Assembly: GCA_014656015.1 (NCBI GenBank)
Contig: BNBP01000041.1
Location: 1 to 62,636 of the forward strand
Direction of reading: 5' to 3'
Source: Streptomyces griseoaurantiacus
GTDB lineage: Bacteria; Actinomycetota; Actinomycetes; Streptomycetales; Streptomycetaceae
DNA: 62,636 nt
Position numbers and translations under genes: made by a program. This document shows, piece after piece, positions 57,430 through 62,636 of the stretch (position 1 is the first letter of the stretch; each line of letters opens with the position of its first letter). The notes under the pieces were generated by a model. It did no database searches. It had not been told where the DNA came from and saw nothing but the letters and a program-made list of their open reading frames with translations.

Positions 57430-60168
57430 ATGGCCGCTCCCCGGAAGCGCAGTGCGAAGACCGCCGCGAACAGCACCAAGGCCGTGCAGGCCATAAAGCA
57501 TGAGGAAACACGAGTGAACAACCCGACGGCGGACGCGTTCGACCTGGTCACCGAGGCAGTCGAGGCCGCCATGACCTGGCGTGGCAAGCGGGACTTCGCC
57601 AAGGACCCCCAACTTGTCTGGAAGGGCAAGGACGAGCAGGACCGCGAGGACCTGGAGGTCCCGGCCCCTCCGATCTTCCGCCAGGAGCGGATCGAGCCGC
57701 GCTATCTCGTCAAGCAGCTGATGGACGAGACGAAGAGGCGGCGGGAGAGCGAGGGAGGTGAGAGCGCCGGGGAGGAACTCTCGCTCTTCGGTGCCGATTT
57801 CTTCGACGACGGTATCCCGGATGAGCTGGACAAGGTCGACTGGTACAACCACCAGATGAACTGGACCAACCGCATGATCCTGGGCGACTCGCTCCAGGTG
57901 ATGGCGAGCCTTGCAGAGCGGGAGAATCTGCGGGGCAAGGTTCAGATGGTGTATATCGATCCGCCGTATGGGATCAAGTTCGGGTCGAATTGGCAGACAC
58001 GGACGGACAACTCTCGAGTGCGCGACGGAAAGCTCGAAGATGCGACACGAGAAGTCGAACAGATTAAGGCTTTTCGCGACACTTGGGAGCTGGGAATCAG
58101 TTCCTACCTCACCTACCTCCGCGATCGCCTAACATCAGCCCGCGACCTCCTTACCGAGTCCGGCTCCATTTTCATCCAGATCGGTGACGAGAATGTTCAT
58201 TTGGTCCGCTCACTACTGGATGAAGTATTCGGATCTGAAAACTTCGTCTCACTGATTGCTTACAAGACGACATCTGGGGCAGGAAGCTTCGCAGGCGGCA
58301 CTAACGTGCTCGCCTCCGTTGCTGACTACGTCATCTGGTATGCGCGGAACATCGACACTGTCAAGTATCGCCAGCTCTACGTACTCAAGCAGCTCGGAGA
58401 ATCAGGCGCTAGCGGATACAACTTCGCGGAGACGTCTGACGGCACCCGCGCAAGATTCAGTTCTACTCCGCCTGAAGGAAGTCGAGTTTTCACGGCTGAT
58501 AATCTCACAAGCCAGACAACTCGCGTGGGGCAAACGACGGTATTTCCGGTAACGGTTGACGATGTCACCTACCGCCCCGCGAAAGGCGGGTGGAAGACCA
58601 ATCGCGAAGGAATGGAGCGCCTCAAGAACGCCAGGCGATTGCTTGGGCTGGGTCGAACCTTGCGCTATGTAAGGTACTTCGATGATTTTCCGGCCTTCCC
58701 CCGCAATAACCTTTGGGACGACACTACAACCGCAGGTTTCGGAGCAGACAAGATCTACGTAGTCCAGACAAACACGAAGGTCATCGAACGCTGCATGCTC
58801 ATGGCCACCGACCCCGGCGACCTTGTCCTCGACCCCACCTGCGGCTCCGGCACCACCGCCTACGTCGCCGAGCAGTGGGGCCGCCGCTGGATCACTGTCG
58901 ATACCTCCCGCGTGGCCATCGCTCTCGCCCGGCATCGCCTCATGGGCGCCAAGTATCCCGCCTACCTCCTCGCCGACTCCCCCGAAGGCAAGGCCAGAGA
59001 AGCCGAACTCAGTCAGCAGCCCATCGACCGCTCACACTCAAAGCACGACGTTCGCCGTGGCTTCGTCTACGAGCGTGTCCCGCACATCACGCTGAAGTCG
59101 ATCGCGAACAACCCCGATATCAAGGAGGGGATGACCCGCGACCAAATCGACAAGGCGATCAAGAAGCATGCCGAGTTCGAGACGCTGTACGACCGGCCCT
59201 ACGAGAACAAGAAGGCCGTCCGTGTCGCCGGCCCCTTCACCGTCGAGTCGCTCTCGCCGCATCGCTCCGTGTCCTTCGACCAGGATGTCCCCGCCTCCGA
59301 GAGGGCCGCCGAGATGATGCCGTCCGGCGCCTCGTACGAGGAGACGATCTTGGAGCACGTCAAGAAGGCCGGCGTGCAGAACGGCTACCGGAACGAGCGG
59401 CTGGAGTTCGAGTCGATCGAGCCGGTGTCCGGGCGGATACTGACCGCCGTCGGCATCCGCAAGGACGCCGAGGAGGGGACACCGGCCCGCGTCGGTATCG
59501 CGCTCGGTCCCGAGTACGGAACCGTCGACTCCCTCTTCATCAAGAACGCGGCCCGTGAAGCGCTCCGGTTCGGCGAGATCGACCTTCTGCTCATCCTCGG
59601 TTTCGCCTTCGACGCGAACGCGACCGAGGCGACCAACGAGATTAACCAGGAACGGGGCGAGTTCTCCGTCATCCAGCAGCGTCAGGTCGGCAAGATGGCC
59701 GTGCTCAACGTCCGTATGAACCCGGACCTCGCCATGGGTGACGAACTCGCCAACACAGGCGCCGGCAACCTGTTCACGGTCTTCGGTGAGCCCGACATCG
59801 AGCTGACGGAGACGAGCGACGACCAGCTCGTCGCCGAGATCAAGGGACTCGACATCTACAACCCGACGACGGGTGACGTTCGCGCTGAGGGTCCTGACGA
59901 CATCATGATGTGGTCCATCGACACGGACTACGACGCCGAGGCCTTCATCGTGCGCCACGTCTACTTCTCGGGCGAGAACGGGAAGTCCACGGGGCTCAAC
60001 CCGTACGAGCGGCTCAGCAAGGCGCTCAGGGGCCAGATCGACGACGAGGCGCTGTCCACCCTCTTCACCACGAAGTCCCGCCCCTTCCCCAAGCCCGAGT
60101 CCGGCCGCATCGCCGTCAAGGTCGTCAACTACTACGGCGACGAGGTCCTCAAGGCCATCGACATCTGA
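57430..60168 (+). CDS. Type III-like DNA methyltransferase (Mod), mosaic
   Basis: A 912-residue beta-class amino-methyltransferase: motif IV YIDPPYG (~177) precedes motif I LVLDPTCGSGTTAYVAEQWG (~465), the order of type III Mod N6-adenine enzymes. A Lys/Ala-rich start and ~130 residues of helix precede the catalytic core. Between the motifs, bases ~57940-58790 are clearly AT-richer than the flanks; this is where the target-recognition domain lies in Mod proteins. The C-terminal ~400 residues (RSHSKHDVRRGFVYERVPHI onward) are an extra domain. GAAGGGAAG is upstream of ATG 57430. It protects host DNA from, and with Res forms, the restriction complex. Confidence 0.9.
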   Translation: MAAPRKRSAKTAANSTKAVQAIKHEETRVNNPTADAFDLVTEAVEAAMTWRGKRDFAKDPQLVWKGKDEQDREDLEVPAPPIFRQERIEPRYLVKQLMDETKRRRESEGGESAGEELSLFGADFFDDGIPDELDKVDWYNHQMNWTNRMILGDSLQVMASLAERENLRGKVQMVYIDPPYGIKFGSNWQTRTDNSRVRDGKLEDATREVEQIKAFRDTWELGISSYLTYLRDRLTSARDLLTESGSIFIQIGDENVHLVRSLLDEVFGSENFVSLIAYKTTSGAGSFAGGTNVLASVADYVIWYARNIDTVKYRQLYVLKQLGESGASGYNFAETSDGTRARFSSTPPEGSRVFTADNLTSQTTRVGQTTVFPVTVDDVTYRPAKGGWKTNREGMERLKNARRLLGLGRTLRYVRYFDDFPAFPRNNLWDDTTTAGFGADKIYVVQTNTKVIERCMLMATDPGDLVLDPTCGSGTTAYVAEQWGRRWITVDTSRVAIALARHRLMGAKYPAYLLADSPEGKAREAELSQQPIDRSHSKHDVRRGFVYERVPHITLKSIANNPDIKEGMTRDQIDKAIKKHAEFETLYDRPYENKKAVRVAGPFTVESLSPHRSVSFDQDVPASERAAEMMPSGASYEETILEHVKKAGVQNGYRNERLEFESIEPVSGRILTAVGIRKDAEEGTPARVGIALGPEYGTVDSLFIKNAAREALRFGEIDLLLILGFAFDANATEATNEINQERGEFSVIQQRQVGKMAVLNVRMNPDLAMGDELANTGAGNLFTVFGEPDIELTETSDDQLVAEIKGLDIYNPTTGDVRAEGPDDIMMWSIDTDYDAEAFIVRHVYFSGENGKSTGLNPYERLSKALRGQIDDEALSTLFTTKSRPFPKPESGRIAVKVVNYYGDEVLKAIDI

Positions 60169-60287
60169 CACCACCGGGTGGGGTGCGTACCGCCACGGCA
60201 CGCACCCCACCCGCCACCGACCACGCCACACGAAAGCACCACGTCACCGCACCAGCACCAGCACAACAGCCAGTTTCGGGGGGAACA

Positions 60288-62582
60288 GTGCAGTTCACGG
60301 ACGCCCAGCGCACCGCCATCGACACCCACGACGACAACCTCCTCATCGTCGCCTGCGCCGGTTCCGGCAAGACGGAGGTGATCTCACAGCGGATCGCCCG
60401 CCTGATCGGGCGGCCCGGTGTCCAGCCCAGGAACATCGTCGCCTTCACCTTCACCGAGAAGGCCGCGGGCGAGTTGAAGGAGCGTGTGCACACACGGATC
60501 CGTGAACTCCACGGCGAGGTGCACGGCCTCGCCGAGATGTACATCGGGACCATGCACGGCTACGCCCTCGACCTCCTGCACAGCCACGTGCCCGAGGCGT
60601 TCAAGTACAACGTCCTCAACGACGTGCAGACCCGCCTGATCATCGACAAGTACAGCACCCAGTCAGGGCTGACCACGACGAACGCGATCGTCCAGGGCAC
60701 ATCGAAGCCCTTGCGGCGCTGGGTCAACTCCAAGTTGTACCAGCAGGTCATGTCGATCCTCCGGGAGGACGACGTGGATCTGGACGGGCTCCGCTCCGAC
60801 GTGGCGGACGGGCTTGACAAGTACATGCAACTGCTCAGCGACCGCGCGTACTTCGACTACACAGCCATCCTCCACAACACCGCGGTCCTGCTCAACGACG
60901 AGGGCGACGAGTCCGTCCTGAGCCTCCAACGGCATGTCAAGGAGACCGTCAGGTACGTCGTCGTCGACGAGTACCAGGACACCAACCCGGTCCAGGAGCA
61001 GCTGATCCGCGGGCTCACCCGCCACGGGGCGAACCTCTGCGTGGTCGGTGACGACGACCAGACGATCTACCAGTGGCGCGGCAGTGCCGTCGAGAACATC
61101 CTCACGATCGAGAACCGCTACCCGGGCGTCCGCCGAGCCACGCTGAACGAGAACTTCCGCTCCAGCCCCGCCATCGTCGACCTCGCACGCCGCGTCGTCG
61201 AACAGATTCCGCCTGGCGACCGCCTCAGCAAGGCGATGACGGCGGCGGGCCACCAGACCTTCGACCGCGGCGACCTGCTGGCACTCGAATTCCCGGACAC
61301 GAGGGCGGAGGCCGACTGGCTCGTGGACCGCATGGAGCGGCTGCGCGGCGTCCCGTTCCAGGACCGGGAGGGAAGTGAGCCGCGTGGACTCGACTGGTCC
61401 GACTTCGCCGTCCTGTTCCGCTCCGTCAAGGCCGACGCCGGCCCGCTCGTCGAAGAGCTCCGACGCCGAGACATCCCGTATGTCATCAAGGGCCTGACCA
61501 AGCTCTTCGAGACGCCGGAGGTCCAGGCGGCCGTCAGCTGCTTCCGGTTCGTCGCGGGGGAGGCCGACGAGCAGGACGTGATCGACGCATGGGTCGACGC
61601 CGGCGTCGGGCTCACGGAGGGCGATGTCCGCGCCGGACTCCCCGTGCTCACCGCGGCCATGCGGTGGGACGCGTCCAAGCCCTGGGACTCCACCACGCTC
61701 CAAGGCGTCTTCCTTGATTTCCTCGAAGCCGTCGAGCTGCGCGAGGAGCGCGTTCCGCGCGAGCGGGGCGAGCTCGTCTACTACAACCTCGGTCGCTTCT
61801 CCACCGCGATCGGGGACTTCGAGCGCATCCACCTCACCAGCGAGCCCCAGCAGCGATTCGACGCGTTCGCCAAGTGGGTCGAGTACCAGGCTCCCGACTA
61901 CTACGAGGAGTCCGACGGGGACAACGGCTACGCCCAGCCCAACGCCGTCGTCATCGCCACCGTCCACCAGGCCAAGGGCATGCAGTGGCCGGCCGTGTTT
62001 CTGCCCGCCCTGCGCAAGAACACCTTTCCCGCTTCCGGCCGGGGCGGACTCGGCGTATTCCATGTGGTCGAAGAGAGCCTCGTCCCGGGCGCGGCCCGCT
62101 ACCGGGGCACCGAGGCGGACGAGCGCCGCCTGTTCTACGTCGCTGTCACCCGCGCCCAGAAGTACCTGGCACTCTCCTTCGCCCCCACGGAGAAGCGCAC
62201 GGGCAAGAAGCGTTCGGACTTCTTCAACGAGGCCACGCAGGTGCACACCGTCCTGACCCGCGAGGTCCGCCCTTCCTCCGACGGACGACTCACGCCGACC
62301 CCCATGCGCGGTATCCCCGAGGTCGTCATGTCCTTCTCGGACCTGAAATACCTCTTCGAGTGCCCGTACTCCTTCAAGCTCCGCCTTCTGTACGGATTCG
62401 ACTCGCCTCTGCAGAAGGAACTCGGCTTCGGCAAGTCGCTCCACGACGTCATGGCGGAGATCCACAAACGGGCGATCGAGGGCGACATCGCTGCCCCCGA
62501 GGAGGCGGAGGACCTAGCCTCGGCCTTTCATGACGGCCCACCGACGGAGTTGGCGGGCCGTTTCGCGTTTTGTGTCTGCTGA
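60288..62582 (+). CDS. UvrD-like SF1 helicase with truncated RecB-type nuclease domain
   Basis: A 764-residue UvrD/Rep helicase: motif I CAGSGKT (24-30), Ia AFTFTEKAAGELKERV, II VVVDEYQDTNP, III GDDDQTIYQWRGS, V ATVHQAKGMQWPAVFLP, VI LFYVAVTRAQKY. After ~residue 680 a PDDEXK_1-type nuclease begins (SFSDLKYLFECPYSFKLRLL, LGFGKSLHDVMAEIHK) but breaks off after ~60 residues; the last ~17 codons run into a hairpin with no family resemblance. The nuclease's catalytic residues are missing. GTG 60288 follows CGGGGGGGAA, 119 nt after the Mod stop, so it probably belongs with the restriction genes. Confidence 0.88.
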   Translation: MQFTDAQRTAIDTHDDNLLIVACAGSGKTEVISQRIARLIGRPGVQPRNIVAFTFTEKAAGELKERVHTRIRELHGEVHGLAEMYIGTMHGYALDLLHSHVPEAFKYNVLNDVQTRLIIDKYSTQSGLTTTNAIVQGTSKPLRRWVNSKLYQQVMSILREDDVDLDGLRSDVADGLDKYMQLLSDRAYFDYTAILHNTAVLLNDEGDESVLSLQRHVKETVRYVVVDEYQDTNPVQEQLIRGLTRHGANLCVVGDDDQTIYQWRGSAVENILTIENRYPGVRRATLNENFRSSPAIVDLARRVVEQIPPGDRLSKAMTAAGHQTFDRGDLLALEFPDTRAEADWLVDRMERLRGVPFQDREGSEPRGLDWSDFAVLFRSVKADAGPLVEELRRRDIPYVIKGLTKLFETPEVQAAVSCFRFVAGEADEQDVIDAWVDAGVGLTEGDVRAGLPVLTAAMRWDASKPWDSTTLQGVFLDFLEAVELREERVPRERGELVYYNLGRFSTAIGDFERIHLTSEPQQRFDAFAKWVEYQAPDYYEESDGDNGYAQPNAVVIATVHQAKGMQWPAVFLPALRKNTFPASGRGGLGVFHVVEESLVPGAARYRGTEADERRLFYVAVTRAQKYLALSFAPTEKRTGKKRSDFFNEATQVHTVLTREVRPSSDGRLTPTPMRGIPEVVMSFSDLKYLFECPYSFKLRLLYGFDSPLQKELGFGKSLHDVMAEIHKRAIEGDIAAPEEAEDLASAFHDGPPTELAGRFAFCVC
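62533..62561. terminator. Terminator-like hairpin inside the UvrD 3' end
   Basis: ACGGCCCACC (62533-62542) pairs with GGCGGGCCGT (62552-62561), one mismatch in the arm, followed by the T-rich run TTTCGCGTTTTGTG. Its position within the apparent coding frame suggests that a downstream terminator was fused onto a shortened gene. The last ~55 nt of the window show no gene. Confidence 0.55.
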
Positions 62583-62636
62583 TGGCAGGCCGAGTGCCCG
62601 TCTGTCGCGTCGGGTGTGCGCCGGGTTCCACGGGTC

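Noticed and set aside
54128..57511. A 1127-codon minus-strand frame opposite the Res gene
   Set aside because: The plus strand encodes all helicase motifs in order; the antisense product is a Val/Leu/Gly/Arg-rich translation typical of shadow frames.
54206..60168. BREX, Pgl or DISARM system
   Set aside because: There is no PglZ-type phosphatase, BrxC/PglY ATPase, PglW kinase, DrmB or PLD gene; the methyltransferase has type III Mod motif order and pairs with a Res-type helicase-nuclease.

Overview
The window is chromosomal DNA from a Streptomyces-like actinomycete. GC is very high throughout, GTG and TTG starts are frequent, several promoters place a TANNNT -10 box 6-8 nt before a start codon (leaderless style), and the gene families are typical of streptomycetes (F420-dependent PPOX, Methyltransf_19 SAM methyltransferases, ECF41/SigJ, streptogrisin-like protease, EcsC). 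No tRNA, rRNA, integrase or transposase was seen.

Region 1 (1-5806) starts inside glucose-6-phosphate isomerase, followed by a short-form 6-phosphogluconate dehydrogenase, a beta-helix membrane protein, a TetR/NADP-dehydrogenase pair with two clear operators, and an F420-dependent oxidoreductase. Region 2 (5971-13701) is a compact uncharacterised biosynthetic locus: GTP cyclohydrolase II, a creatininase-family amidohydrolase, a flippase-like membrane protein, a SAM methyltransferase, a GT4 glycosyltransferase, a 6-pyruvoyltetrahydropterin-synthase-like protein, a zinc-type dehydrogenase and a CDP-alcohol phosphatidyltransferase. Four of the genes are joined by 4-nt overlaps. Together they suggest a GTP-derived, glycosylated or lipid-linked small molecule.

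Region 3 (13737-39511) is ordinary accessory chromosome: regulators beside their likely targets (TetR, LysR, CstR-like), an orphan N6-adenine methyltransferase fused to a helix-turn-helix, rhodanese, aminoglycoside-type kinase, FAD oxidase, SigJ, SRPBCC protein, serine protease, transporters, SDR and GNAT enzymes. It contains several short tandem repeats and perfect hairpins, and a HAD-phosphatase remnant.

Region 4 (39589-62636) is a defence island. The minus strand carries a pPIWI-RE three-gene module (PIWI-like protein, DinG/XPD-type helicase, REase) extended by a fourth gene, a Cas4/AddB-like Fe-S PD-(D/E)XK nuclease that overlaps the REase gene by 4 nt. Divergent from it is a four-gene operon: coiled-coil/winged-helix protein, a second Cas4-like nuclease with a degenerate active site, a 505-residue unknown, and a Dna2/UPF1-like SF1 helicase. 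The 136-bp shared promoter region carries four TTGG boxes at exact 10-bp spacing and a leaderless promoter. The same strand continues with a type III-like Res (BPTD_3080-like), a Mod methyltransferase whose middle section is markedly AT-richer than its flanks, and a UvrD helicase whose C-terminal nuclease domain is cut short at the window's end. The paired nuclease/helicase arms around the pPIWI-RE core are the best candidate here for an undescribed composite anti-phage system.
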